A DNA stretch of 9,762 bases from Acholeplasmatales bacterium (GCA_016288675.1 JAEELC010000145.1:1-9762); one strand, 5' to 3'. Positions 1-8,284 are shown, counted from the first letter of the stretch. Notes: a model not told the origin generated them from the sequence alone. Made by a program: numbers and translations.

Positions 1-132
1 ATAGGGCCACGATTTCGCTATTGCTTCTTTTCACGCTCCATTACTGGTTTGCGCTTTGCAAGTTGCTATCGAGTTGGCGACAACTACCTCTCTTGGGACT
101 TTCACCCTAGACATATAACATGCCCGACATAC
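1..132 (-). mobile_element. 5' end of a group II intron (IIC-like), running off the window
   Basis: Read on the minus strand from 132 downwards, the sequence begins GTATGTCGGGCATG and soon continues TCTAGGGTGAAAGTCCC. This is the recognisable opening of bacterial group II intron domain I (usual start GUGYG, then a GGGTGNNAGTCCC stem-loop). Small hairpins are visible at 95-107 (GGG/CCC arms), 72-85 (AGTTG/CAACT) and 49-61 (TTGC/GCAA). The first base, G132, is set by alignment from memory to known intron starts, and GUAUG instead of GUGYG is a slight deviation. The intron lies directly after the mgtC terminator and its T-tract, the typical target of group IIC introns. The rest of the ribozyme and any reverse transcriptase lie outside the window, so completeness and activity cannot be judged. 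Subclass IIC is inferred mainly from the target site. Confidence 0.75.
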
Positions 133-163
133 AAAGAAAAACCAAGAGTTTTTTACTCTTGGT
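133..163 (-). terminator. Rho-independent terminator of the mgtC gene
   Basis: On the minus strand a perfect 9-bp stem, ACCAAGAGT / ACTCTTGGT (163-155 and 149-141), encloses a 5-nt A loop and is followed by TTTTCTTT. It starts 35 nt after the mgtC stop codon. The T-tract runs straight into the intron's first base at 132, so this hairpin also looks like the 5' exon of the intron. The base of the stem overlaps a second palindrome, GGTAAATATTTACC (161-174). Confidence 0.85.
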
Positions 164-198
164 AAATATTTACCGAAATGAATGATAAATATAATTTT

Positions 199-966
199 TT
201 ATTGTTCTACGTTTTCTACGAAGTTCACATATTCTAGTGATTTAATTAAATTTAATACTTCTTCCTTATGTAAATAGTTTCTATTCTCATCTTCATTTGA
301 ATATATGGCTAATGTATATACAGAAAGACCTGTATTTGCATATGCTGGATCATATGTAATAGACTTAATTTGTAAATTATGCTTACGTAATTCAACTAAT
401 AATAATTTTAAAGATGGTCTAGATACTAATTCTACATGCATATCGAACATATGCGCATTTCTTTGTAAATGTTCTTCAACCTTTGGCATGAACATAACAA
501 TTATTACAATAAAGAATGAACTAATCAATCCTAGTGTATAGAATCCACTACCAAATGCTAAACCTGTACATGCACATGTCCATAAAGCTGCTGCAGTAGT
601 TAATCCACGTACTTGATTTCTTGTAGTAATAATAATTGTACCTGCACCAATGAAACCAATACCTGTAATTACACCTGCGCCAATACGAGATTGGTCTGCA
701 TTACCTTCTAAAAATTCATTTACTAACATCGCAACACAAGAACCCATACATACAAGAATATATGTACGTAAACCTGCTGCATGTGATTTAGTAGCACGCT
801 CAGCACCAATAATAGCTCCTAATATAAATGCACATACCATACGAATTAATACTGCATACCATGTTAAGCTATCAAATGCATGACCAGTCCAATTAGATAA
901 TAATTCTACTAATGGATCTTTTTGTGCAACGTGAAAGAATACATCATAAACTAATGTTTGAAACAT
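199..966 (-). CDS. mgtC: MgtC/SapB family membrane protein
   Basis: 255-residue inner-membrane protein of the MgtC/SapB family. In pathogens these proteins are linked to growth in low Mg2+ and intracellular survival and can modulate F1Fo-ATPase; many family members have no defined role, and none can be assigned here. The N-terminal half has about five hydrophobic segments (roughly 36-55, 65-85, 97-115, 125-138, 142-161). Family motifs are IGAERATKSHAAGLRTY (53-69), RIGAGVITGIGFIGAGT (94-110) and VRGLTTAAALW (119-129). Residues from about 172 to 255 form a soluble tail with alternating strand/helix character, matching the ACT-like domain of longer MgtC proteins. The ATG at 966 is supported by AAAGGAG (981-975), 8 nt upstream. 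It has its own promoter and terminator after gyrA. The leader is only about 35 nt, too short for a typical Mg2+ riboswitch. The symbol is a family name, not proof of orthology to Salmonella mgtC. Confidence 0.9.
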   Translation of the reverse strand: MFQTLVYDVFFHVAQKDPLVELLSNWTGHAFDSLTWYAVLIRMVCAFILGAIIGAERATKSHAAGLRTYILVCMGSCVAMLVNEFLEGNADQSRIGAGVITGIGFIGAGTIIITTRNQVRGLTTAAALWTCACTGLAFGSGFYTLGLISSFFIVIIVMFMPKVEEHLQRNAHMFDMHVELVSRPSLKLLLVELRKHNLQIKSITYDPAYANTGLSVYTLAIYSNEDENRNYLHKEEVLNLIKSLEYVNFVENVEQ

Positions 967-1007
967 ACTTAATTCTCCTTTCTATTATCTTTTCTTTATG
1001 CATATAT

Positions 1008-1035
1008 ATTGTATCATAATTTTGTTAATTTTAAA
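1008..1035 (-). promoter_or_regulatory. Predicted promoter of mgtC (extended -10)
   Basis: The minus strand carries TACAAT (1013-1008) preceded by TGA (1016-1014), giving an extended -10 element TGATACAAT. A weak -35 candidate TTTAAA lies at 1035-1030 with a 16-nt spacer. It sits between the gyrA terminator and the mgtC Shine-Dalgarno, so mgtC is probably transcribed separately from the gyrase operon. The -35 match is poor (about 3 of 6), so the call rests on the extended -10 and its placement. Confidence 0.55.
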
Positions 1036-1074
1036 GCTTTTAACATCCTATTGGTTTTAATAAAAACTATAAGT

Positions 1075-1110
1075 AAAAAAACTGTAGTGCTTAGTTACAC
1101 TACAGTTTTT
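1075..1110 (-). terminator. Rho-independent terminator of the yaaA-recF-gyrB-gyrA operon
   Basis: On the minus strand a 13-bp perfect stem (AAAAACTGTAGTG pairing with CACTACAGTTTTT; 1110-1098 with 1089-1077) encloses an 8-nt loop. The T-run finishing the stem continues to 1075. It begins 2 nt after the gyrA stop codon. The symmetry also gives a 5-T run on the plus strand, but no plus-strand gene needs a terminator here. Confidence 0.9.
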
Positions 1111-1112
1111 GT

Positions 1113-3683
1113 TTATTCAGTTATTTCTGTTGCTTCTTCTGCTTGAGCAACTTCTTCGTCCTCATGAGGAACGATAGCTGTATTTGTAATATATTGATTA
1201 TCTCTTAACTTAACAATTCTTACACCTTGACTATTTCTACCACTAATTGAAATATCAGATACATGTACACGAATTGATACACCCTTATTAGTTGTAAGTA
1301 TTAAGTCTAAATCACTAGTTACAGCTTCAAGTTTAATTAAATTACCATTCTTTTCAGTAGTCTTTAAAGTAATAATACCTTTACCACCACGAGATTGTAC
1401 TCTATATGCATTAGATGCAGTTAACTTACCATAACCGTTAGCTGATAGTGCTAAAATTAAATCTTCTTCAGAATTAATTACTGAAACACCAACAACCTTT
1501 TCACCTTCTGCAAGGTTCATACCACGTACACCAGATGCAGAACGTCCCATGTCTCTAATTTCATTTTCATCAAATGTAATAGATTTACCATTAGATGCAC
1601 CAAGGATAACCTTATTATTACCATTTGTTACAACTACGTCTAGAATAGAATCTCCTTCACGAAGGTTAATAGCTCTAATACCACCCTTCATGATATTTTG
1701 GAAATTACCTAAGCTTGTACGCTTAACTACACCTTTTTCTGTTACAAATAATAGATAATTTTCATTATCTTTTAGATTACGTAATGTAGTCATAGCTTCA
1801 ATTGTTTCGTTTTCCTTTAAAGTTAATAAGTTAACCATAGGAATACCTTTAGCAGTACGAGTAGCCTCTGGAACGTTATAAGCCTTCATCTTATATACAC
1901 GACCTGTATTTGTGAAGAATAACATATAATCGTGTGATGAACAATAAGTAAATAGCTTAACGTCATCTTTATCCTTAGTCTTAATTGAAGTAACACCAAC
2001 GCCACCTCTATTTTGACTATGATATTCATCAAGCTTCATACGCTTTGCATATCCCTTATTAGTAATAGTAATCATTACTTCTTCTTCAGGAATTAAGTCT
2101 TCATTTTCAATTGATAAAGCCATATGTAATTGGAGTTCACTCTTACGCTTATCACCATATTTAGCACGAATTTCAGTCATTTCATTCTTTAGAATTTCTT
2201 CCTTCTTTTCCGTTGATGCTAAAATTTCACGTAATTTGTGAGTTTCTTCTTCAAGAGCCTTATATTCTTCAAGTGTCTTTTCTCTATTTAATCCAGATAA
2301 TCTTCTTAATTGCATATCAAGAATAGCTTGAGCTTGTAATTCATCTAGATTGAAGCGATCCATTAAACGCTTCTTTTCTTCACCATTTTGGCTTGATTTA
2401 ATAATCTTAATTACTTCATCAGTATTATCACTAGCAACGATGAAACCTTCCAATAAATGCATTCTCTTTAAATCTTCATCTAAATCAAATTGAGTTCTAC
2501 GAGTAATAACATTTAATTGATGATCAATATAAACATCTAAGCATCTTCTTAGGCTTAATGATTCAGGAGCTCCATCAACAAGAGCAATCATATTGATACC
2601 ATATGATGATTGAAGTGGTGTGTATTTATATAAGTTATTTAATAATACTTGTGGATTTGTATCATTCTTAACTTCAATAACAATACGCATACCCTTCATT
2701 GAAGATTCATCTCTTAAATCAGCGATACCTTCAACAACATGCTCCTTAGCTACTTGTCCAATACGTTCAAGTAATTGAGTTTTACGTAATCCATAAGGAA
2801 TTTCTGTTACAATAATTTCAGTATGTCCCTTATGTCCCTTAGGTTCTACAATTTCACAGCGAGATCTTACAACAATAGTTCCATTACCTGTATTATAAGC
2901 TTTGCGTAAACCATCTAAGCCCATAATGATACCACCAGTAGGGAAATCAGGTCCCTTAATGTATTGCATTAAATCATCACTAGAAATATCTGGATTATCC
3001 ATTACAGCAATACATCCATCTAATACTTCACCTAAATTATGTGGTGGAATATTAGTAGCCATACCTACTGCAATACCTGTTGAACCATTAACAAGTAAGT
3101 TTGGAATACGTGAAGGTAATACTGATGGTTCTTCTTCAGTACCGTCATAGTTTGGAATGAAATCTACAGTATTTTTACGTAAATCACGTAGCATTTCTGC
3201 ACTAATTTTGCTCATACGAGCTTCTGTATAACGATATGCAGCAGCACCGTCCACGTCAATTGAAACAAAGTTACCATGGCCATCAATTAGAGGATATCTA
3301 TATGAGAAATCTTGTGCCATACGAACAAGTGCTTCATAGATAGAAGAGTCACCATGTGGATGGTACTTACCCATTACATCACCGACAATATGGGCACTCT
3401 TTTTATGTGCTACATTGTATGTAATCTTTAAACCATCCATATCATATAAAATACGACGTTGAACTGGCTTTAAACCGTCTCTAGCATCTGGTAATGCACG
3501 GTCTACAATAACGCTCATAGCGTAGTTTAGGAATGATTGTTTAAGCTTACCTGATAGTTGAACACTATCAATCTTACCATGGTTGAATTCTTGATTTGAT
3601 GAAATTTCACCAACTTGAAGATGTTCATCTTCACCGTCAACGATTTTAGTTTCATCAACTTTAATATCTTTATCGTCTTCCAT
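1113..3683 (-). CDS. gyrA: DNA gyrase subunit A
   Basis: 856-residue breakage-reunion subunit of DNA gyrase, which with GyrB introduces negative supercoils using ATP and relieves positive supercoils ahead of forks. Residues about 36-525 form the winged-helix/tower/coiled-coil core. The catalytic tyrosine is Y152 in RYTEARM, equivalent to E. coli Y122. The quinolone-determining segment [10 protein letters not shown] (108-117) has S113 and E117 at the E. coli 83 and 87 positions, the usual Gram-positive wild-type state. Residues about 535-835 form the beta-pinwheel C-terminal domain; GyrA-box-like motifs are QNRGGVG (557-563) and QSRGGKG (763-769), followed by an acidic tail. About 30 residues precede the usual N-terminus, rich in Asp/Glu. 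The ATG is supported by AAAGGG (3695-3690), and no better internal start is visible. The gene starts 14 nt after gyrB. GyrA rather than ParC is chosen for the box motifs and the recF-gyrB context. Confidence 0.98.
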   Translation of the reverse strand: MEDDKDIKVDETKIVDGEDEHLQVGEISSNQEFNHGKIDSVQLSGKLKQSFLNYAMSVIVDRALPDARDGLKPVQRRILYDMDGLKITYNVAHKKSAHIVGDVMGKYHPHGDSSIYEALVRMAQDFSYRYPLIDGHGNFVSIDVDGAAAYRYTEARMSKISAEMLRDLRKNTVDFIPNYDGTEEEPSVLPSRIPNLLVNGSTGIAVGMATNIPPHNLGEVLDGCIAVMDNPDISSDDLMQYIKGPDFPTGGIIMGLDGLRKAYNTGNGTIVVRSRCEIVEPKGHKGHTEIIVTEIPYGLRKTQLLERIGQVAKEHVVEGIADLRDESSMKGMRIVIEVKNDTNPQVLLNNLYKYTPLQSSYGINMIALVDGAPESLSLRRCLDVYIDHQLNVITRRTQFDLDEDLKRMHLLEGFIVASDNTDEVIKIIKSSQNGEEKKRLMDRFNLDELQAQAILDMQLRRLSGLNREKTLEEYKALEEETHKLREILASTEKKEEILKNEMTEIRAKYGDKRKSELQLHMALSIENEDLIPEEEVMITITNKGYAKRMKLDEYHSQNRGGVGVTSIKTKDKDDVKLFTYCSSHDYMLFFTNTGRVYKMKAYNVPEATRTAKGIPMVNLLTLKENETIEAMTTLRNLKDNENYLLFVTEKGVVKRTSLGNFQNIMKGGIRAINLREGDSILDVVVTNGNNKVILGASNGKSITFDENEIRDMGRSASGVRGMNLAEGEKVVGVSVINSEEDLILALSANGYGKLTASNAYRVQSRGGKGIITLKTTEKNGNLIKLEAVTSDLDLILTTNKGVSIRVHVSDISISGRNSQGVRIVKLRDNQYITNTAIVPHEDEEVAQAEEATEITE

Positions 3684-3697
3684 AATTTACCCTTTCC

Positions 3698-5659
3698 TTA
3701 AGCATCAATTGTTGCAAATTGTGCATTATCTTTAATAAATTCTTTACGAGGTTCTACTTCATCACCCATTAGCATGTTGAAGTATCTATTAGCTTCCTCT
3801 GCATCATCCATAGATACACGAGTTAATGTTCTCTTTTCAGGATCCATTGTAGTTTCCCATAATTGGCTTGGGTCCATTTCACCAAGACCTTTGTAACGTT
3901 GAATAGATGAACGTTCACCCATTTCTTTTACAAAATGATCTTTTTCTTCATCACTATATGCATATTCAACACGTTTACCGTTTTGAATCTTATATAGAGG
4001 TGGCTTAGCTACATAAATATAACCAGCATCAATTAACCCTGGCATAAAGCGGAAGAAGTAAGTTAATAATAAGATACAAATATGATCACCGTCTACGTCA
4101 GCGTCTGTCATAATTACAATCTTATGATAACGAGCCTTCGTAATATCAAATGTATCAATAATATTTCCATTTTCATCATGTGCCTTAAATCCAGTCCCAA
4201 TGCATGTAAGCATAGTTTGGATTTCATTATTAGCTACAGCTCTTTCATAGCTAGCTTTTTCAACGTTTAAAACCTTACCACGTAGTGGAAGAATAGCTTG
4301 ATACATTGAGTTTCTACCTTGCTTAGCAGAACCACCGGCAGAATCTCCTTCGACTAAATATAATTCGCACTTGTCAGCTTCTTTTGAACGACAGTCAGCA
4401 AGCTTAGATACAATACCAAAAGAATCAAGCGGACTCTTTCTACGAGTAGCTTGACGAGCACGTTCAGCTGCTTGACGAGCATGTGCAGCCATTGCGCACT
4501 TTTCTACAATTTCTTTAGCTGCAGCTGGATGCTCAAGTAAGAATTCTTGTAATGCATCACCGAAAATCTTAGAAGTAATTTGACGTACTTCAGAATTACC
4601 TAACTTTGTCTTAGTTTGACCTTCGAATTCAGGATTTGGATGCTTAATAGAAATTACAGCAGTTAAACCTTCCTTAAAGTCATCATTCTTAAGATCTTCA
4701 TCAGAATCTTTTAAAATCTTGTTATCTTTAGCATATTTATTAATTTCTCTACGTAATGCAGTTTGGAAACCTTCTAAATGTGTTCCACCTTCAATAGTAT
4801 GAATATTATTAGTAAATGTTAATACGTTAGCAGAGAATCCAGCATTATAATGTACTGCAACTTCAACAGTAATATTAGTCTTATCATCCACTTGATCAGC
4901 ATAAATAACAGTAGGTCCGATATTTGGTAATTCTTGTTTATCCTTATCTAAGAAATGAGCATATTCAACAATACCACCTTCGTACATATAAGAGAATTCT
5001 TTAACATTTTCTTCTCTCTTATCACGAATAGTAATACGTAATCCCTTATTTAAGAATGCAAGTTGTTGAATACGGCTTCTTAATGTTTCAAAATCATAAA
5101 TAGTAGTTTCAGTGAATATTTCACTGTCAGCTTTAAATGTAACATTAGAACCTGTATCTTCAATATCACAAGTACCAATTTCAGTTAAATCTTGTACTAC
5201 CTTACCACGTGCAAACTTTTCTTCATAAATCTTACCATTTCTTCTAACAGTAACTGTTAAGCTTGAGCTTAGGGCGTTTACTACAGATGCACCTACACCA
5301 TGTAAACCACCTGATACCTTATAGCTTGAACCATCAAACTTACCACCAGCATGTAATACTGTAAAAATAGTTTCTACAGCAGGACGCTTAGTCTTTGGAT
5401 GTAAGTCAACTGGCATACCTCTACCATTGTCAGTAACACTAATGATATTGTCTGGTAATACTTCAACCTCAATATGAGTACAGAAGCCAGCTAAAGCTTC
5501 ATCAATTGAGTTATCTACAATTTCCCAAACAAGATGGTGTAAACCACGAGCACTTGTTGAACCAATATACATACCTGGACGGATACGTACTGGTTCTAAA
5601 CCTTCAAGAACCCGAATGGACGAAGCACCGTATTTTTTCTCTTCTTCTAAATTAGCCAT
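3698..5659 (-). CDS. gyrB: DNA gyrase subunit B
   Basis: 653-residue ATPase subunit of DNA gyrase; slightly longer than typical ~640-residue Gram-positive GyrB. The GHKL ATPase domain shows [11 protein letters not shown] (45-55, general base E46, Mg-binding N50), TDNGRG (76-81), the glycine-rich lid GGLHGVGAS (117-125) and the transducer QTK (348-350). R140 lies at the position of the E. coli coumarin-contact R136. The TOPRIM domain carries [13 protein letters not shown] (437-449, catalytic E437) and the metal-binding DADVDGDH (519-526). The C-terminal QRYKGLGEM (587-595) is the conserved GyrA-contact region. PLRGK (458-462) matches quinolone-sensitive Gram-positive enzymes. It starts 1 nt after the recF stop codon, and its AAAAGGAG Shine-Dalgarno lies inside the end of recF. 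Oddity: residues after DGDHI are CILLLTYFF, where RTLLLTFFY is usual. Confidence 0.98.
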   Translation of the reverse strand: MANLEEEKKYGASSIRVLEGLEPVRIRPGMYIGSTSARGLHHLVWEIVDNSIDEALAGFCTHIEVEVLPDNIISVTDNGRGMPVDLHPKTKRPAVETIFTVLHAGGKFDGSSYKVSGGLHGVGASVVNALSSSLTVTVRRNGKIYEEKFARGKVVQDLTEIGTCDIEDTGSNVTFKADSEIFTETTIYDFETLRSRIQQLAFLNKGLRITIRDKREENVKEFSYMYEGGIVEYAHFLDKDKQELPNIGPTVIYADQVDDKTNITVEVAVHYNAGFSANVLTFTNNIHTIEGGTHLEGFQTALRREINKYAKDNKILKDSDEDLKNDDFKEGLTAVISIKHPNPEFEGQTKTKLGNSEVRQITSKIFGDALQEFLLEHPAAAKEIVEKCAMAAHARQAAERARQATRRKSPLDSFGIVSKLADCRSKEADKCELYLVEGDSAGGSAKQGRNSMYQAILPLRGKVLNVEKASYERAVANNEIQTMLTCIGTGFKAHDENGNIIDTFDITKARYHKIVIMTDADVDGDHICILLLTYFFRFMPGLIDAGYIYVAKPPLYKIQNGKRVEYAYSDEEKDHFVKEMGERSSIQRYKGLGEMDPSQLWETTMDPEKRTLTRVSMDDAEEANRYFNMLMGDEVEPRKEFIKDNAQFATIDA

Positions 5660-5660
5660 T

Positions 5661-6701
5661 TCAATTCTCCTTTTCTAACTGTATAATGGACGCATTTTTC
5701 ACAAGTTCTTCAGGAATTTCTTCTAAAGAAGTGGTTGTGATAAATGTTTGGGGTCTATCCTTCAAAAAGCGGATTAAATTAGATTTTCTACTTTTATCTA
5801 ATTCACTAAAAACATCATCAAGTAAAAGTATAGGACTCTCATGTAAATAAGATTCATATACCATTACTAAAGCTATCTTAATAGAGATAGCTATATTTCT
5901 GATTTGTCCTTCACTACAATAGCCATTTGCTAAGTGATCGTTTAAATATATTTCTATATCATCCCTATGATACCCTAGTGTGGTTGTATGTAAGATGATA
6001 TCTTTGTTTATCACTTTTTCATAGCTTGCAAGAGGATTATTTATATCAATCGTAGATACATATTTCAAATATACATTTTCATTTTTGGCTATTTGACTAT
6101 GAACCTCTTTGATTTTTTCATTCAATAAATTAATAAATTTAATTCTAGACTTTATTAACAATAATTCTTGTTCAACAAAGGAATTTGTTAATAATTTAAT
6201 CATATTTTTATCACTAGTCTTTTTTAAAGCTTCATTCCTTTGCTTCAAAAAGAATTTAGCATTAACTGCACAATCTAAATACTTTTTATTTAGCATTGAT
6301 AATTCTCTGTCTAAAAAGTTTCTCCTAATTCTAGGACTTCCAGTAATTAAATCTAAATCAGATGGACTAAATAAAACAGTATGAAGATTTGCAATAAATT
6401 CACTAGATTTTTTAATAGGATTATTATTAATGCTTAAAGATTTATGACCCTTTGTTAATACTACTTGATACATATCTTTATCAGTTTCAATTAATACTTT
6501 TGCAAAAGGAGCATTTTCTTTTATTAAATCATCTAAGCTTGATGACTTAATACTTTTAAGCGTACTAATTAAGTAAATAGCTTCTAATACACTCGTTTTT
6601 CCAAGAGCGTTTCTTCCAACCAATATACTTAAATCCTCTGTCGTACTTAAATTAATAGAATCAAAGCATCTAAAATTATTAAGTGCGATTCTTTTAATCA
6701 T
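5661..6701 (-). CDS. recF: DNA replication and repair protein RecF
   Basis: 346-residue SMC-like ATPase that acts with RecO and RecR to load RecA on single-stranded gaps and helps stalled forks restart. Walker A is GRNALGKT (29-36), the ABC-type signature region is [14 protein letters not shown] (262-275), and Walker B plus D-loop is [12 protein letters not shown] (291-302). Other family marks are [13 protein letters not shown] (121-133) and [12 protein letters not shown] (243-254), where GPHRDD is more usual. Length is slightly below the common 360-375. The ATG comes 2 nt after the yaaA stop codon and has no clear Shine-Dalgarno in the preceding 25 nt, so translation probably depends on ribosomes finishing yaaA. 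It ends with TGA one base before gyrB. Composition is more AT- and Lys/Asn-rich than the gyrase genes, which is common for recF. Confidence 0.97.
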   Translation of the reverse strand: MIKRIALNNFRCFDSINLSTTEDLSILVGRNALGKTSVLEAIYLISTLKSIKSSSLDDLIKENAPFAKVLIETDKDMYQVVLTKGHKSLSINNNPIKKSSEFIANLHTVLFSPSDLDLITGSPRIRRNFLDRELSMLNKKYLDCAVNAKFFLKQRNEALKKTSDKNMIKLLTNSFVEQELLLIKSRIKFINLLNEKIKEVHSQIAKNENVYLKYVSTIDINNPLASYEKVINKDIILHTTTLGYHRDDIEIYLNDHLANGYCSEGQIRNIAISIKIALVMVYESYLHESPILLLDDVFSELDKSRKSNLIRFLKDRPQTFITTTSLEEIPEELVKNASIIQLEKEN

Positions 6702-6703
6702 AA

Positions 6704-6916
6704 TTATTCAAGATTAATGATTTCGTTATTTAATTCTACACTCATACCTCTATAAAGCTTTCTGCCACGTCTATTTTCTAGTTCGCCATCAACTTTAACT
6801 GGGTTTTCAGCTAAATAATCTTTAGCTTCTCCACCAGTAGAGATAATTCCTTCAATTTTAAGTAATTGACCTAGTGTAATATATTCTACATTGTCTTTAA
6901 TTTTTATTGTTTCCAT
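6704..6916 (-). CDS. yaaA: S4 domain-containing protein YaaA (RlbA-like)
   Basis: 70-residue small RNA-binding protein consisting almost wholly of one S4 fold. The core reads TLGQLLKIEGIISTGGEAKD (14-33), then VKVDGELENRRGRKLYRGM (40-58), the typical helix-turn-helix followed by a basic beta-hairpin. Genes of this size between dnaN and recF are a Gram-positive hallmark; the B. subtilis counterpart is called YaaA or RlbA and has been associated with ribosomes. It is first in the operon with recF, gyrB and gyrA, and the recF start follows its stop by 2 nt. The start at 6916 has a GTGGTGA Shine-Dalgarno-like stretch (6927-6921) immediately upstream. The symbol follows B. subtilis usage; E. coli yaaA is an unrelated gene. 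Confidence 0.93.
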   Translation of the reverse strand: METIKIKDNVEYITLGQLLKIEGIISTGGEAKDYLAENPVKVDGELENRRGRKLYRGMSVELNNEIINLE

Positions 6917-6937
6917 GATATCACCACACTTGTTTAA

Positions 6938-6966
6938 ATTATATCATAATTTAAGCTAAAATTAAA
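6938..6966 (-). promoter_or_regulatory. Predicted promoter of the yaaA-recF-gyrB-gyrA operon
   Basis: On the minus strand a consensus TATAAT (6943-6938) is preceded by TGA (6946-6944), forming the extended -10 TATGATATAAT. A weak -35 candidate TTTAAT lies at 6966-6961 with 17-nt spacing. Transcription would start near 6931, giving a leader of about 15 nt before the yaaA ATG. Its position between the dnaN terminator and yaaA indicates that the gyrase operon is transcribed apart from dnaA-dnaN. Confidence 0.7.
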
Positions 6967-7013
6967 GTTTTTTAGCGTTTTTAATTGAATTAATAAAATA
7001 TTCAAATTGTATT

Positions 7014-7042
7014 AAAAAAGCCTTAGAAACGAATCTAAGGCT
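7014..7042 (-). terminator. Rho-independent terminator of dnaN
   Basis: Minus-strand stem AGCCTTAGA / TCTAAGGCT (7042-7034 with 7027-7019), 9 perfect pairs with a 6-nt loop, followed by a T-run (7018-7014). It lies 42 nt past the dnaN stop and ends the dnaA-dnaN transcription unit. A T-run on the other side (7044-7048) makes it weakly bidirectional. The rest of the 168-bp dnaN-yaaA gap holds the yaaA promoter and AT-rich sequence. Confidence 0.88.
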
Positions 7043-7084
7043 ATTTTTAAGCATATTATATATTTTTTACTAGTAAATTATTGA

Positions 7085-8227
7085 TTAATCCATACGGATT
7101 GGAAGAATTAATTGAGTTAATTCACTTTCTTTTTCAGAATCAACAACTACTGGTCTAATTTCACCGCTGAAATGTAAAGCTACTTCAGTTGAAGATAAGC
7201 AACGTAATGCATCTAATAAATAACGTGCACTAAATCCAATCTTTAATGTTTCAGTTGTATCTAAACGAGTTGGAATAATTTCTTCTTTAGCATCACCAAT
7301 TTGAGCATTAGTTGTAGAAATTTCAATACTCTTGTCATTCTTAATTTCAAGTTTAATTACTGAATAGTTAGTTTCTCTATCACTCACTTTATCATGTGGT
7401 GAAAGAAGAGATACACGTTCTACTGATTCAATTAATTCATCTTTATTAAAGAATACTGTCATAGGATATGATTCAGGAATTAAACGGCTTGTATTTGGAT
7501 ATTGACCATCAAGTAAACGAGTTTGGAATAAAACGTTCTTAAATTTAAATAATAGCTTATTTGTTGAGAAATATAATGATACTTCTTCATTTGATTGATC
7601 TAATGCTTTATTTAATTCATCTAAGCTCTTAGATGGAATTGTAATAGAGAAATCATTATATGAATCATTTAAAGCTAATTTAGTTTGACTTAATCTATAT
7701 GAGTCTGTAGCAATACAAGTTAATGTATTATTCTTTAAATTAAAATTAACACCAGTTAAGATAGGGTTTGATTCACTTGTTGATGTTGCAAATACTGTTT
7801 GATGAATAATTTTTCTTAAAGCTTCAGCTGAAACTGTTAAAGGATTTTCAAGTACTACAAATTCAACAGTTGGGTAATCCATATAATCCATTAGATGTAA
7901 TTTATATTCACCCTTATCAGTTTCAATTAATAAAATGCGATCTTCAATTAAGCTGAAAGTAATTTTCTTACTATTAACCTTACGGATAATATCAATAAAG
8001 AATTTACCTGGTACAACAGCTTTACCTTTTTCTTTTATTTCAAGAGATTTATCAGAAATTACTGTTTCAACTGATAAATCCACATTAGAACTTGTTAAAT
8101 ATAAATCATTATCTGTAGCTTCCATTAATATACCAGTTAAAATTGGCATTGGTGTTCTTACAGGAAGACCATGAGAAATCATATTTAAGTTATCTAGTAA
8201 TACGTCACGATCGATAGAAAAAATCAT
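7085..8227 (-). CDS. dnaN: DNA polymerase III subunit beta (sliding clamp)
   Basis: 380-residue sliding clamp; two copies form a ring around DNA that tethers the replicative polymerase and recruits ligase, MutS and repair polymerases. The length fits the family, with three topologically similar domains at about 1-125, 130-250 and 255-380. Conserved marks are PILTGILMEA (28-37), FATSTSESNPILTGV (146-160), DSYRLS (175-180), LLDGQYPNTSRLIP (238-251), FSARYLLDALR (332-342) and the C-terminal LILPIR (373-378), which helps form the hydrophobic pocket for clamp-binding peptides. It ends RMD rather than the frequent RTY. The start at 8227 has AAAAGGAG (8245-8238) upstream. It follows dnaA across the probable origin and may use an extended -10 promoter at 8348-8338 as well as dnaA read-through. 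A terminator closes the unit downstream. Confidence 0.98.
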   Translation of the reverse strand: MIFSIDRDVLLDNLNMISHGLPVRTPMPILTGILMEATDNDLYLTSSNVDLSVETVISDKSLEIKEKGKAVVPGKFFIDIIRKVNSKKITFSLIEDRILLIETDKGEYKLHLMDYMDYPTVEFVVLENPLTVSAEALRKIIHQTVFATSTSESNPILTGVNFNLKNNTLTCIATDSYRLSQTKLALNDSYNDFSITIPSKSLDELNKALDQSNEEVSLYFSTNKLLFKFKNVLFQTRLLDGQYPNTSRLIPESYPMTVFFNKDELIESVERVSLLSPHDKVSDRETNYSVIKLEIKNDKSIEISTTNAQIGDAKEEIIPTRLDTTETLKIGFSARYLLDALRCLSSTEVALHFSGEIRPVVVDSEKESELTQLILPIRMD

Positions 8228-8239
8228 AAATTTTGCGCT

Positions 8240-8269
8240 CCTTTTATATCCTTTTCTTCTATTTTTTTA
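8240..8269. other. AT-rich DNA unwinding element candidate
   Basis: The minus strand reads TAAAAAAATAG and then AAGAAAAGGATATAAAAGG directly after the DnaA-trios. It is almost free of G/C up to the dnaN Shine-Dalgarno, which its last bases include. This is where first strand opening would be expected. The role is inferred from composition and position. Confidence 0.6.
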
Positions 8270-8284
8270 TAATAGTAATAATAG
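8270..8284 (+). promoter_or_regulatory. DnaA-trio repeat (five trios)
   Basis: The minus strand reads CTA TTA TTA CTA TTA, so the plus strand shows 3'-GAT-AAT-AAT-GAT-AAT-5'. All five fit the published DnaA-trio consensus 3'-(G/A)A(T/A)-5', the single-strand element on which a DnaA filament grows. The run starts 5 nt (CCTAC) after the nearest DnaA box, as expected of the basal unwinding system. An AT-rich sequence can give such triplets by chance, but phase and placement support the call. Confidence 0.75.

Noticed and set aside
1..198. Ribosomal RNA, tRNA or CRISPR at the window start
   Set aside because: No cloverleaf, rRNA signature or regularly spaced repeat is present; the sequence fits a group II intron 5' end better.
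305..541. Plus-strand open frames opposite mgtC (305-541 and 650-883)
   Set aside because: They lie wholly antisense to a well-supported gene, show no protein family features and lack convincing ribosome sites.
543..620. Cys-rich segment of MgtC (LWTCACTG and the VCMGSC turn) as a metal site
   Set aside because: The cysteines lie in predicted membrane helices, and similar LW.CAC.G sequences occur in ordinary clostridial family members as far as I recall.
966..1075. Possible Mg2+ riboswitch upstream of mgtC
   Set aside because: The predicted leader is about 35 nt, too short for M-box or similar folds, and no extended pairing is visible.
3333..3362. Fluoroquinolone-resistance changes in gyrA
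   Set aside because: S113 and E117 match the normal Gram-positive wild type (as in S. aureus S84/E88); no resistance substitution is seen.
7066..7077. Palindrome TTTACTAGTAAA between the dnaN stop and its terminator
   Set aside because: Short and AT-rich, with no T-run or promoter association; it could easily arise by chance.
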